A stretch of DNA of 64,000 nucleotides from contig NZ_WLYS01000005.1 in the NCBI RefSeq assembly GCF_011316935.1, forward strand, positions 1-64,000. The letters are read 5' to 3'. Within the stretch, counting starts at the first letter, position 1, and every line of letters begins with the position of its first letter. A program made the translations under genes and the position numbers. The DNA is from Sphingobacterium chungjuense (GTDB lineage: Bacteria; Bacteroidota; Bacteroidia; Sphingobacteriales; Sphingobacteriaceae). Positions 37,476 through 46,715 of the stretch are shown one piece after another. Below the pieces are notes generated by a model that saw only the letters and a list, made by a program, of their open reading frames with translations, was not told the DNA's origin and did no database searches.

Positions 37476-38276
37476 ATGCTACAAGACATGAACTATATTT
37501 CCGAAGATTTTCGTATTCAGCATTTGTCTTATTACAAATTGGTTATCCAAGCCGGTCATCAGGAGGATGTTTTGATGATTCTGGATGAAAATAATGCGGT
37601 GCAAGCTTATATCCGGTATGCGTCGGCAAGTCCCACTATGGATGCGACGCGCTTATTGGCTTTGCCTTTTCGGCATGTCTCTATCATGATTCCACAACAT
37701 AGCTTCACTTTTGTGCCAGCGGAAGCGTACCAAGAAGAAGATGAAGATATTTATGGCGAATACCTCGTCAACAAAAACGATCAGGATATCTATACGCTAG
37801 ATATGCTACGATTTGGTTCGCACGCGATCTATCAATTGGATTCTTTGTTGTATCAACGCTGGTTTGCCTTGTTCCCAGATGCTACTTACCTACCTGTCTT
37901 TCAAGTTTTATTTGACTTGATCCCAGAGCAGCTACCTACAAAAGGTGCGCAGTTGTTCATATACGAGCAAGCAAACTATATGCATGTGATTTTGCTGAAA
38001 GACGGTCAATTTTTGTTCTATAACAATTTTTACGTCACGAATGCGGAGGATTTAGGCTACTATGTACGTCGTATTATGAGTGATTTTTCTATCGATTCGT
38101 TGGAAAATATCAAGTTGGCTAATCTTGATAAAGATCATCCACTTTTGGCATTTGTACAAGAGTTTTCCAAACGGCTGGATAAAAATGATTTGACAATGGG
38201 TGAAAATGACAGTTCCAAAGTACATCCAAGTTCCCCCTTATTTGGTTTCTTATTTCAGCGTGAAGTATGCGCATAA
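37476..38276 (+). CDS. DUF3822 family protein
   Basis: The 266-residue protein matches DUF3822, found mainly in Bacteroidota next to rsmD and coaD, as here. The fold is thought to be actin/ASKHA-like, in keeping with the two similar halves (ISIMIP near residue 70 and LFIYEQANYMHVILLKDGQF near 170). It has an acidic loop, EEDEDIYGEY. Role unknown. Its end overlaps rsmD by 10 bases, so the three genes form a coupled operon. Confidence 0.85.
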   Translation: MLQDMNYISEDFRIQHLSYYKLVIQAGHQEDVLMILDENNAVQAYIRYASASPTMDATRLLALPFRHVSIMIPQHSFTFVPAEAYQEEDEDIYGEYLVNKNDQDIYTLDMLRFGSHAIYQLDSLLYQRWFALFPDATYLPVFQVLFDLIPEQLPTKGAQLFIYEQANYMHVILLKDGQFLFYNNFYVTNAEDLGYYVRRIMSDFSIDSLENIKLANLDKDHPLLAFVQEFSKRLDKNDLTMGENDSSKVHPSSPLFGFLFQREVCA

Positions 38277-38809
38277 TTGGTGGTCGTATTGGCGGAATAC
38301 GGATAAATCCGCCAGCTAATCTTCCTGTCCGTCCGACGACGGATATTGCCAAAGAAGCGCTATTTAATATTCTACAACATCGCCTCGATTGGGATGGTGC
38401 TATATGTCTGGATTTGTTTGCAGGTACGGGTAACATTTCTTTTGAATTGGCTTCGCGCGGAGCGAAATCTGTACTATCGGTCGACGCACATTTCAAATGC
38501 TTGAAATACATCGCCGAAATGGCGAAAGAACATCAGCTCGATGGCATTAGTACGCGCAAGGCAGATGTGTTCAAATTTGTGCAGCAGGAGCAAGGAGTGT
38601 ATGATTTTATATTTGCCGATCCGCCTTACGATATCGATCGTTTGCCGCAACTAGCGCATATGATTTTGGATAATAATTTGTTGAAGCCCGAAGGAATTTT
38701 GGTCATCGAACATCCTTCTACACGGCAGATGCTGAGCCATCCTTTATTGCGCGAGGTGCGCAAATACGGATACTCTTCTTTTAGTTTCTACAGTCAGGAC
38801 GACCTTTAA
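38267..38809 (+). CDS. rsmD: 16S rRNA m2G966 methyltransferase
   Basis: The 180-residue SAM enzyme shows RIIGGRIGGIRINPP at the start. The SAM motif DLFAGTGNISFELASRGA lies near residue 46 and the guanine-N2 motif FADPPYD near 110. It methylates G966 of 16S rRNA. It starts inside DUF3822 and coaD follows 6 bases later; the rsmD-coaD pair is widely conserved in bacteria. Confidence 0.95.
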   Translation: MRIIGGRIGGIRINPPANLPVRPTTDIAKEALFNILQHRLDWDGAICLDLFAGTGNISFELASRGAKSVLSVDAHFKCLKYIAEMAKEHQLDGISTRKADVFKFVQQEQGVYDFIFADPPYDIDRLPQLAHMILDNNLLKPEGILVIEHPSTRQMLSHPLLREVRKYGYSSFSFYSQDDL

Positions 38810-38815
38810 TCTACG

Positions 38816-39295
38816 ATGATGAAAAAGATAGCTGTATTTCCCGGTTCTTTCGACCCATTCACCCGTGCACATCAGGATTTGGTATTAAGGGCTTTGCCGT
38901 TGTTTGATGAAATCGTTATTGCCATTGGTGTGAATAATTCCAAGCAAGGCTTACTTCCTTTTGAAGTACGCGAAGAGGCAATTAAAGCTGTTTTTAAAGA
39001 TGAATCGAAAGTACAGGTACAACGTATTCAAGGGTTGACGGTCAACTTTTGTCGCGAAGTGGGTGCACAATTTATGTTGAGAGGTTTGCGAAATGGGATA
39101 GACCTCGAATTCGAGAATGCCATTGCCCAGAACAATCTAATCTTAGCGCCAGAAGTCGAATCGCTCTTTTTACTTGCTCGAAGTGGGCTCGGCCATATCT
39201 CTTCCACGATTGTACGTGATATTTTGAAAAATGGCGGTGATGTATCTGCCTTGGTACCAGACGCGATTTTACCATTTCTTAAAACACCTGAATAA
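38816..39295 (+). CDS. coaD: Phosphopantetheine adenylyltransferase
   Basis: It makes dephospho-CoA from 4'-phosphopantetheine and ATP. The 159 residues show the nucleotidylyl-transferase opening FPGSFDPFTRAHQDLV, with a variant of the T/HxGH-type motif, and the C-terminal ISSTIVRDIL motif. Two ATGs occur at 38816 and 38819; either could be used. The length is standard. Confidence 0.96.
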   Translation: MMKKIAVFPGSFDPFTRAHQDLVLRALPLFDEIVIAIGVNNSKQGLLPFEVREEAIKAVFKDESKVQVQRIQGLTVNFCREVGAQFMLRGLRNGIDLEFENAIAQNNLILAPEVESLFLLARSGLGHISSTIVRDILKNGGDVSALVPDAILPFLKTPE

Positions 39296-39306
39296 GGATA
39301 AGCTGC

Positions 39307-40614
39307 TTAACTGCGTAGTATCCGCACTTTCGTTCCTTTGATCTTCCCGTTATTTCCTTTTTGCAAAATAGTCGTGACGCTACTGCGCGTCACCGCTACA
39401 AAGGCATTTTTCTCTTTGACTTCGATCATGCCCACTTCATCTTTAGCGATGCCTGCTATTTTAAGTAAATAACCTACAATATCACCTTTACTCACTTTAT
39501 CTCGCTTGCCAGCCGTGATCATTAAAGTAGTCATTTTGCTATTAGCAGGTAGTGGATATTCTTCTTCCAAAATCTCCTCTTGCATCGCATCCGTTAGGTA
39601 TGGGAAGTCATCCTCCGGTTTGAGCATCAAATACACAGTACCTTTGGCCTGCATACGCGCGGTACGTCCGTTGCGATGTACAAAAGCATCTTGCTTGTAA
39701 GGAAGTTGATAGTGAATAATGGCGTCCACTTCAGGAATATCCAATCCACGCGCGGCCAAATCAGTGGTGAGTAAAATATGCGTACTGCCATTCCGAAATT
39801 TAAGCAGCGCCAGCTCGCGATCCGCTTGTTCCAGTCCGCCATGAAAAACATCATGAATAATATCGCGATCGGCCAATAGTTCACTAATGTGATCTACCGC
39901 TTCGCGATGATTGCAGAATATCAAGGTTTTCTGCTCGCTACCCAACTTGCAGATTAGTTTTAATAATGCTTTGAGCTTGTTCTGGGGACTAGCGGTCACC
40001 GTGCGGAAAGTTAAGTCGGGCGCATAGCCTTTTTCGTGCAGGTAATTGATCGTCTCTACGTTCTTTAGCGTAAGAAATGGAGGGATTTCTTCCAGTTCTG
40101 TAGCCGAAGTAAGCATCTGAAATGGAGTTCCCGTTTCTGCAACGATTTGTTCCATTTGCTCATGGAAACCCAATTCCAAGGACTTGTCAAACTCGTCCAA
40201 TACCAATGTATCCAATTCCGAAAGATCAATATTATGACGCTCCAAGTGGTAAATGATTCGACCTGGCGTTCCTACCAATATTTGTGGTGCTTCTTTGAGT
40301 TTGTTTTTCTCAGTGCGGAGGTCGTTACCACCATACAGACAAGTTACTTTCGGATGGTTAGGCATTTTTCTAAGTACCTGCTCAATTTGCAAAGCCAACT
40401 CGCGCGTGGGGGCGATGATCAATGCTTGAATTTTTCCAGTAGCTTCATCACTTAACCTTTTTTGAATAATCAGGGAGAAGGCTAGCGTTTTTCCACTTCC
40501 AGTTGGAGACAACAGAAGCAAATCATTAGCGGCGTTGTACGTGCTCGATACTTGTTGCTGCATCTCGTTTAATGCCGTGATGCCCAAATTGGCTAAATAT
40601 TGTTGTTCTCCCAT
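39307..40614 (-). CDS. DbpA-like DEAD-box RNA helicase (DEFD variant)
   Basis: The 435-residue helicase has motif I SPTGSGKT, Ia PTRELALQ, GTPGR, III SAT, RGLDIPEV and VI HRNGRTAR. Motif II reads DEFD rather than DEAD. The C-terminal 70 residues form a DbpA-type RNA-binding domain (KGDIVGYLLKIAGIAKDEVG and KGTKVRILRS). Such proteins remodel 23S rRNA during 50S assembly. It is convergent with coaD, 11 bases apart. DEFD appears normal for this subgroup in Bacteroidota. Confidence 0.88.
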   Translation of the reverse strand: MGEQQYLANLGITALNEMQQQVSSTYNAANDLLLLSPTGSGKTLAFSLIIQKRLSDEATGKIQALIIAPTRELALQIEQVLRKMPNHPKVTCLYGGNDLRTEKNKLKEAPQILVGTPGRIIYHLERHNIDLSELDTLVLDEFDKSLELGFHEQMEQIVAETGTPFQMLTSATELEEIPPFLTLKNVETINYLHEKGYAPDLTFRTVTASPQNKLKALLKLICKLGSEQKTLIFCNHREAVDHISELLADRDIIHDVFHGGLEQADRELALLKFRNGSTHILLTTDLAARGLDIPEVDAIIHYQLPYKQDAFVHRNGRTARMQAKGTVYLMLKPEDDFPYLTDAMQEEILEEEYPLPANSKMTTLMITAGKRDKVSKGDIVGYLLKIAGIAKDEVGMIEVKEKNAFVAVTRSSVTTILQKGNNGKIKGTKVRILRS

Positions 40615-40682
40615 AGCGGCAAAGGTAGCACAAATTAATGTAATGACATGCTAGGTGGTCTATAGCTTTATCAACGGTCGTT

Positions 40683-41462
40683 TTACATAATAATTAGCAT
40701 CAACGAAGAGAAGATCACCAAACTCATAATGACCCAGCGGAAATGTTGTTCTTTGAGTACTTTTACGAGTTTAATGCCGATCAAACCACCCAGAAGAATA
40801 AAAGGTATGGAAGTGATATTTAGCAACAGGCCAGAAATCGTAAGATTCTGCCAGACAAAGGCCTGCAATGGAATCTTAATATAATTGAGAATCATAATAA
40901 ACCAAGCACCTGTTGCTACGAAAGTTAATTTAGACATGCGTTTGGTCAATAAATAAACGGATAGTGCAGGGCCTGCCGCATTGCCAATCATCGTCGTAAA
41001 ACCAACAATAAAGCCAAACAAGGGCGAATACCATTTTTTAGCGACAAGCTCTTCTGTACTTTCCTCCGTTTGTCGGGAAGACCACAGCATGATGCCAACA
41101 CCAACTAGTATGCAGATTCCCATGGCTAATTTAAATATGCGGTCATCTATGCTATTTCCAAGCGCCAAACCAACCAACAAGCCAACTAATGCAGATGGCA
41201 ATAATTTTGTGACTTCGGACCAAATTAGTGATTTACGGTAGTAAATCACTGCGATAAGATCTGCCATACACAGCATAATGAGCACGATACCCGTGGAATA
41301 TTTAGCGCCGAATAATAACGCAAAAAATGGCACAGATACGGTGCCAATATTTTGTATGCCGGTCTTCGACATCCCGATCAGCACGGCACAAATGAGGTAT
41401 AGAGACCAAGCTTGAGGCGAAGGAAGTAATTGTAATGCATCCTCCCAGGCAGTTTCTAGCAT
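40683..41462 (-). CDS. TauE/SafE family anion exporter
   Basis: The 259-residue protein has about eight membrane segments and the family features GMSKTGIQNIG near residue 30 and GFTTMIGNAAGPALSVYLL near 155. Family members move sulfite, sulfoacetate or similar anions; this one's substrate is open. It begins one base after the HAD phosphatase stop, so the two form an operon. Confidence 0.85.
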   Translation of the reverse strand: MLETAWEDALQLLPSPQAWSLYLICAVLIGMSKTGIQNIGTVSVPFFALLFGAKYSTGIVLIMLCMADLIAVIYYRKSLIWSEVTKLLPSALVGLLVGLALGNSIDDRIFKLAMGICILVGVGIMLWSSRQTEESTEELVAKKWYSPLFGFIVGFTTMIGNAAGPALSVYLLTKRMSKLTFVATGAWFIMILNYIKIPLQAFVWQNLTISGLLLNITSIPFILLGGLIGIKLVKVLKEQHFRWVIMSLVIFSSLMLIIM

Positions 41463-41463
41463 A

Positions 41464-42147
41464 TTATTTTAGCAATGATTTGACCGTAGCAGCATCGATG
41501 TCTCTGTAATCCCGAATGTAAGCCGCGCAGGGTGGCAATTCTTCTTTTTTGTGAGATGTCAATACGCCTGTCACTTTCATGCCCGCGGCATTACCAGCGG
41601 TTACGCCAGAGAAAGAGTCTTCGAAAACCATGGCATTTTGTACAGGTACGCCTAGTGCTTCTGCTGACTTCAAATATACTTCCGGGTGCGGTTTGTGCAA
41701 TTTCACATCTCCGCTAGAAAGAGTAGATTGAAATAAATCTCGAATTTCTAGCGCATCCAGTACCAAATCCATATTCGCCTGCGGTGCTGAAGTCGCTACT
41801 CCTAGCAAAAAGTTGTGCTGCTTGAGGTCGTGCAGAAATTCTACCAGACCTAATACCGGCGTAGCTACCGATTTATAAATTTCCCTAAACATCCCTTCTT
41901 TTTCCTGTTCTAGTTTAGCGATCTCTTGTGGTGATAATGGTTTTCCGAAGAAATGTTGCATGATATAGCTGTTGTGCTTACCATACATATGTTGCTCAAA
42001 TGCCTCTTGTGTGTATGCTACGCTGTATTTGTCAAAGAATGCCTCGAATGCTTTTGCATGATAGGGGTTGGTGTCGGCAATTACGCCATCCATATCGAAT
42101 ATAACGGCAAAATTATTAGAGTTAGTATTTTTAGATTGTAAAGACAT
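41464..42147 (-). CDS. HAD phosphatase, beta-phosphoglucomutase-like
   Basis: About 227 residues from the ATG at 42147. Motif I is DMDGVIADTNPYH, motif II GVATSAPQ, motif III Lys in KLHKPHPE, and motif IV FEDSFSGV. A helical cap lies between about 30 and 85. The pattern suits beta-PGM or sugar-phosphate phosphatases. In-frame codons further upstream are unlikely to be used because a promoter box lies at 42244-42251. It is paired with the TauE/SafE gene. Confidence 0.85.
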   Translation of the reverse strand: MSLQSKNTNSNNFAVIFDMDGVIADTNPYHAKAFEAFFDKYSVAYTQEAFEQHMYGKHNSYIMQHFFGKPLSPQEIAKLEQEKEGMFREIYKSVATPVLGLVEFLHDLKQHNFLLGVATSAPQANMDLVLDALEIRDLFQSTLSSGDVKLHKPHPEVYLKSAEALGVPVQNAMVFEDSFSGVTAGNAAGMKVTGVLTSHKKEELPPCAAYIRDYRDIDAATVKSLLK

Positions 42148-42243
42148 GTAATTTGGTTTTAAAGTCAACATCATACGATATGCATGACAATTGATACTGC
42201 ATATTGGGTCACTTCTTACCATATCAAATACGCAGAAATCGGT

Positions 42244-42251
42244 CAAATATA
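42244..42251 (-). promoter_or_regulatory. -7 box of HAD-TauE operon
   Basis: On the minus strand it reads TATATTTG (TAnnTTTG). It would give a leader of about 90 bases before the ATG at 42147. Confidence 0.45.
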
Positions 42252-42424
42252 GGGCAATTAGCAGCAATATTATAATCGATTTTTGAATAATTGATATTTG
42301 AAACGATTGGGTAAAATTCCATTCGAATCGCGCGATATTTCAAGTAAGTATATGGTGTACAAATGGGTTTTTCTCTGTCTAATATGGTATATTGTCATCT
42401 ATTTTCTCCAAAAACAGAACTACT

Positions 42425-43087
42425 ATGATCCAAAATTCGAATTCCTCTTCGGTGAAATGGCCAAATGCTGTCATACTACTGCTGATGGCTTTGCTTACTA
42501 TTTTCGCAATTAGCCCTTGGTCGGCTTGGAGTTTCGATAAAAACTCCCATGCATATGGCTGGAACTTATTTAGTTATTTTACCATTCAAAGCAATTTTTT
42601 GGCAGTAATTACCTATGTGCTTGCCGCACTTTACATCTTCAAGCGGCAGGCCGCCACTAATTGGTTTCGCTATCTGCGTGGTGGGGCGGTGTTATATATG
42701 ACTATAACTGGCCTGGTCGCGGCTACGCTCTTGCAAGGAGCTGAGGTGAACGCTACACCAGAAGTCTTTGATTGGAAAAACTTCGTACTCCACGAATTTG
42801 GGCCACTTTTTATTGTGTTGTGGTGGTTGATGTGGCCATCTAAATCTCCAACAACTTCTAGCCAAGCATTCGTCTGGTTAATATTTCCTCTACTGTGGAC
42901 GATTTATACATTTATTCGCGCTCAGCTGACAGGTTGGTATCCATATCCATTTCTCAATCCGGAAAGAGTGGGAGGTTGGATGGGTGTGGCGATTTACGTA
43001 TTCGCTATAACGATTGGTTTTCTTATCATTTCGCAGCTGATTGCCTGGATTAGTCGTGTGCGTGCTAATAATCATACGTTTTATTAA
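42425..43087 (+). CDS. Pr6Pr family membrane protein
   Basis: From the ATG at 42425 the product is about 220 residues, with six likely membrane helices. Pr6Pr features include TIQSNFLAVITYVLAALY near residue 50, then VLHEFGPLFIVLWWLM and GWYPYPFLNPERVGG. The family's role is not established. An in-frame TTG 33 bases upstream is less likely as a start. Confidence 0.8.
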   Translation: MIQNSNSSSVKWPNAVILLLMALLTIFAISPWSAWSFDKNSHAYGWNLFSYFTIQSNFLAVITYVLAALYIFKRQAATNWFRYLRGGAVLYMTITGLVAATLLQGAEVNATPEVFDWKNFVLHEFGPLFIVLWWLMWPSKSPTTSSQAFVWLIFPLLWTIYTFIRAQLTGWYPYPFLNPERVGGWMGVAIYVFAITIGFLIISQLIAWISRVRANNHTFY

Positions 43088-43109
43088 GCCGACGTTTTAA
43101 AGCACCACT

Positions 43110-43931
43110 CTAACTCATATATTTATTATAAATTTTTAAAAACTGCTTGCCAGCATACTCCGCTATGCTGGCCGTTTTGTAAGTAAATCGTACTCCTATA
43201 CCAGCTGTTTTTCCACCAAAAATGTATGAAAATCCTTGAGGCGAACTTACAGAATAAAAGTACGGAAAAAAGGCACGCTTGTCCTTATTGGTATACTCTG
43301 AGTTTTCGCAGGTATTTAGTGCTTTAGATATAATGCGCAATTGCATGTAAGCATACGCATCATCCGGTAAGGATTGGTGCTCTACATGAAAGGCTTGTTC
43401 ACTGATGCCGAGTGCTTCACATGCATTTTTGAAGGTCTTGATATCTGTGTAGTCTTTAAATACCTTCCTTTTAGAAGTTAAGTTGGTCGGTTGCGAAAGC
43501 TTAACTCCGTTAATAAATCTGTCGAATATATCGATAAACTGTCTGCCGACATAGGTTGCTTTTTCGGATGTTTCAGTACAAAGTCGTGAACCTACAAATG
43601 CACCAGCACTACCATAACCAAAGTCGCAATAGCTAAATCCTAAGGAAGAATGAACAGATGTGAACCAAGGGTAATACCAAAATTCGCCGAGCTCGTTCCC
43701 CTGTCGTATAGCCTGGCAAATCACTTCCAGCTCCTTATAAGCTTTTTGAGCATCGTCATCAAAAGTAGTCCGTTGTTCAAAGGACGCGGTCGTTTCGCCT
43801 AGGTAGGCGAGAGCATCCGCTAATGTTTTTATATCGGTATATGATATAGACTGACGCATAGCACGTTGAATTTGCTGTGGAGTCAAATCAATCTCCACAT
43901 CCTTTCCCTTGTAATTTATCTTTTGTTTCAT
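43110..43931 (-). CDS. Orphan protein of two tandem modules, 273 aa
   Basis: The ATG at 43931 opens MKQKINYKGKDVEIDLTP. Two similar modules follow, each starting YTDIKT (31-36 and 161-166). Each then has DDA, a W/F-Y-x-P-x-F block, GFSY, a Gly-rich segment and an ending like YVGRQFIDIFDRFI or YAGKQFLKIYNKYM. This ending recurs in phage- or mobile-element-linked proteins of the phylum, as far as I recall. No catalytic motif, signal peptide or membrane segment is seen. It lies beside about 220 bp of AT-rich sequence. Confidence 0.65.
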   Translation of the reverse strand: MKQKINYKGKDVEIDLTPQQIQRAMRQSISYTDIKTLADALAYLGETTASFEQRTTFDDDAQKAYKELEVICQAIRQGNELGEFWYYPWFTSVHSSLGFSYCDFGYGSAGAFVGSRLCTETSEKATYVGRQFIDIFDRFINGVKLSQPTNLTSKRKVFKDYTDIKTFKNACEALGISEQAFHVEHQSLPDDAYAYMQLRIISKALNTCENSEYTNKDKRAFFPYFYSVSSPQGFSYIFGGKTAGIGVRFTYKTASIAEYAGKQFLKIYNKYMS

Positions 43932-44233
43932 TTCACCGATATTTAAAGTGTGTATGTCCAAGAGCCGTGTCGTATGTAGTAAAATTGCAACTCCAACAAG
44001 AATTATCAATGCCGAGTACCGGATAGTAAAGCGATTTTATATCTATAAAGAAATTAATTATTTTTTTAGTTATTTAATAATCTAAATTACAAATTTTCCT
44101 ATTTGTGAAGTATACCTAATATTTGCTATATTTAGTTATATCAAGATAGTTTCATCAACCTGTGACAAAAAAAGCAGATCTTGAGCGAGTTTCCACTCAA
44201 GTCTAATTATGTAAAAAAATTCGGATTATGGTG

Positions 44234-46501
44234 TTACCGAGTGATTCGATCCCGTATAACCAATTCGGAAGACGGGTCTATTCGTAGATTTCTTTTTTGC
44301 TGCAATAAAGTTTCCCAACTGACTAGACTGATTAAGACTAGTCGATCTTTTAATAATTTTTCGTGACCAATAGATTCACCCGCAAAAAGATCAATGCGCT
44401 GATGGCAGGTGGGATCTTGGCTTTTTACTTCGCTTAGCAAATCTACTTCTGCAAACTGAGTATCCACATCCCACAATATTAATCGACCTTGTGGGTTGGC
44501 GCCTATGAGCTTATCGACATATTTTAACAAGAATAAGTCTTCTTTAAAAAAGATGGGCATCACGACCTGATCTATTTTCTCCAAGCCTTTGTCAATCAAG
44601 ACACCAACGGGAATATCTACTTTGGATAGCAAGCGATTGGTACGCTCATAGAATTTACTGCTGTATACGCCAGTTTTGCTGGTAAACAATTTCTCTGGAT
44701 GTATGATGTTGGAGGTAAAACCAATGATTTTACCTAACAAACTGCCTTCGTAAATAGATTCACTTGTGCCAATCAATAGCATATCATATTGTCCTGACTC
44801 TACCTCATCTACGATCTCGTGATCAATATCACTCGAAATTCTAAATAAGGTCTTGATTGGCCTTTTCAACACTTTACTATCGTCCAGTATTTTACGAAAA
44901 CATTCTGTTTCCTGTTCCTCTACTTCGTAATGGTGTAATTCGTTCGCAGGCGATACATGCAGTGCCGCTACTTGACACTTTTCTGGAGTGCCAGCTGTCA
45001 GCGCATTGGACAAGCGAAGTAAGGCTTGTCCAGATTCTGTTTTTCCAAAGCTAAATAAGATATTGAATTGGCTTTCAATCTTTTCAACAAACGCTGGTTT
45101 TTCCTTATCGCGGAAAGCCCAATTGATGAGGTCTAAAGCTGGGCCAGTCATAAACGTAGTGACCAAAGCCATCACGACCATCATCGAAAATAATTCGGCA
45201 GATAATACGCCCAAATCATAGCCGATATTTAACACCACCAATTCCATTAATCCACGCGTATTCATCAACGCACCAATGCTCAAACTGTCTTTCCAACCTT
45301 GCCCCATAAAGCGAGCTGCCAAAGCGCTACCAACAAATTTGCCTACGACAGCAACTAAGATGATCAAGCCAGTAATCAGCCACAGCGACGGATCATTCAA
45401 TAAGCCAATCTGTGTACGCAAACCGGTAAATACAAAGAACAAAGGCAGTAATAATACTAAAGCGACGTCTTCTATTTTCTCAATAAAGATATTTCGAAAT
45501 TTATTGTTTTCCGGCATAATAGCCCCTGCCATAAATGCACCAAACAAGGCGTGAATACCAATCACTTCGGTCGTGTAAGCCGAAAGAATCAACATCAGAA
45601 AAAAGATAGCCACAACAGGTTTGCTCAAGGTTTCTTTGGTTGAGTTTACCTGACCAATGCGTTGGAAAAAAGGTCTAACGATCTTGATCATGATCAAAAC
45701 ATAAGCTAATGCCAAACCAATGTTGTATAAGGCTGATACAAAAGAACCTGCCTTCACGATTGCAATCACGACGGCTAAAATACACCAAGCGGTAATATCA
45801 TCTGCGGCAGCGCAAGTAATGACAACGGTGCCCAAGCGTGTTTTTTGCAAGCCACGTTCTTGTACGATCCGCGCCAATACCGGGAATGCTGTTATACTCA
45901 TCGCAATACCGATAAACAAACTATAGGAAAGGAATTGCACATTATCTGGCGCATGATTTTCGTAAAGGAAATACGCTAGGCCAATTCCTAAGGCAAAAGG
46001 CAGCATAATACTGGCGTGACTGATGACGACGGCGTCGTGTGCCTTATTGCGCAATACATGCAAATCCAGTTCCATCCCCACGATAAACATAAACAAGATC
46101 AGTCCGATCTGACTCAAGAATTGCAAATTGCCTAAGGATTGCTGCGGAAACAATGCCCCAAAAAAATCAGGAAAAAAGAGTCCCAATAAGGAGGGGCCTA
46201 AGATAATACCAGCCAACATCTCACCAATCACGATGGGTTGCTTGATTTTCACACAGATCCATCCAAATAAACGGGCAGTCAGTATGATAGCTACGATCTG
46301 TATCAGTAAGATTGATAGCGGATATTGTAAACTTTCTTTGATCGATTTGACAAAATCAGCCCAAGCACCATTTTCTGAAGTTGGGATGAATACATCTCGT
46401 CCAGATTCTAATGCACTTCCTTGCTGGATGATCCAGTACATAAAGAAGCTAAATAAAATGACTATGGCAATATAGAAAACAGTCGAACGTAAGTTTTTCA
46501 T
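44234..46501 (-). CDS. CPA2-type cation:proton antiporter with cytosolic Usp-like tail
   Basis: The 755-residue protein starts with a helix-rich membrane half (about 1-440), including FLSQIGLILFMFIVGMELDL and MSITAFPVLARIV. A soluble C-terminal half (about 480-755) shows alpha/beta Usp-like fragments (LLIGTSESIYEGSLLG). The order fits Na+/H+ or K+/H+ exchangers of the CPA2/KefB group. The ATG at 46501 was preferred over an in-frame TTG further upstream. It is probably monocistronic. Confidence 0.87.
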   Translation of the reverse strand: MKNLRSTVFYIAIVILFSFFMYWIIQQGSALESGRDVFIPTSENGAWADFVKSIKESLQYPLSILLIQIVAIILTARLFGWICVKIKQPIVIGEMLAGIILGPSLLGLFFPDFFGALFPQQSLGNLQFLSQIGLILFMFIVGMELDLHVLRNKAHDAVVISHASIMLPFALGIGLAYFLYENHAPDNVQFLSYSLFIGIAMSITAFPVLARIVQERGLQKTRLGTVVITCAAADDITAWCILAVVIAIVKAGSFVSALYNIGLALAYVLIMIKIVRPFFQRIGQVNSTKETLSKPVVAIFFLMLILSAYTTEVIGIHALFGAFMAGAIMPENNKFRNIFIEKIEDVALVLLLPLFFVFTGLRTQIGLLNDPSLWLITGLIILVAVVGKFVGSALAARFMGQGWKDSLSIGALMNTRGLMELVVLNIGYDLGVLSAELFSMMVVMALVTTFMTGPALDLINWAFRDKEKPAFVEKIESQFNILFSFGKTESGQALLRLSNALTAGTPEKCQVAALHVSPANELHHYEVEEQETECFRKILDDSKVLKRPIKTLFRISSDIDHEIVDEVESGQYDMLLIGTSESIYEGSLLGKIIGFTSNIIHPEKLFTSKTGVYSSKFYERTNRLLSKVDIPVGVLIDKGLEKIDQVVMPIFFKEDLFLLKYVDKLIGANPQGRLILWDVDTQFAEVDLLSEVKSQDPTCHQRIDLFAGESIGHEKLLKDRLVLISLVSWETLLQQKRNLRIDPSSELVIRDRITR

Positions 46502-46652
46502 GAACACGCTTATCAATAATTTTTTTGGATAATTCCATCCCAAGAATACGAATTAAATATTAATGGCAGCGTCATCAATTTTCAAATTCACGTAAAATCT
46601 ATGTGGTCATGTTTGAAAAAGCCTAATAAATACGTCATATCGATACACAACT

Positions 46653-46704
46653 TTTGGTCAGGCAGAGAGATGTTTCGTACCTTTGTAATCAAATTTTACA
46701 TTTG
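46653..46704 (+). promoter_or_regulatory. Promoter of the exonuclease-trxB unit
   Basis: TTTG (46653-46656), 21 bases, then TACCTTTG (46678-46685), a good -33/-7 match. A second -7 match, TACATTTG (46697-46704), lies 11 bases before the ATG at 46716 and might give a shorter leader. Confidence 0.6.
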
Positions 46705-46715
46705 TACATATCATC

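Noticed and set aside
39307..40614. DEFD in motif II as a disabled DEAD-box helicase
   Set aside because: All other motifs are intact and the acidic pair needed for Mg-ATP is kept; the variant seems normal for this Bacteroidota subgroup.
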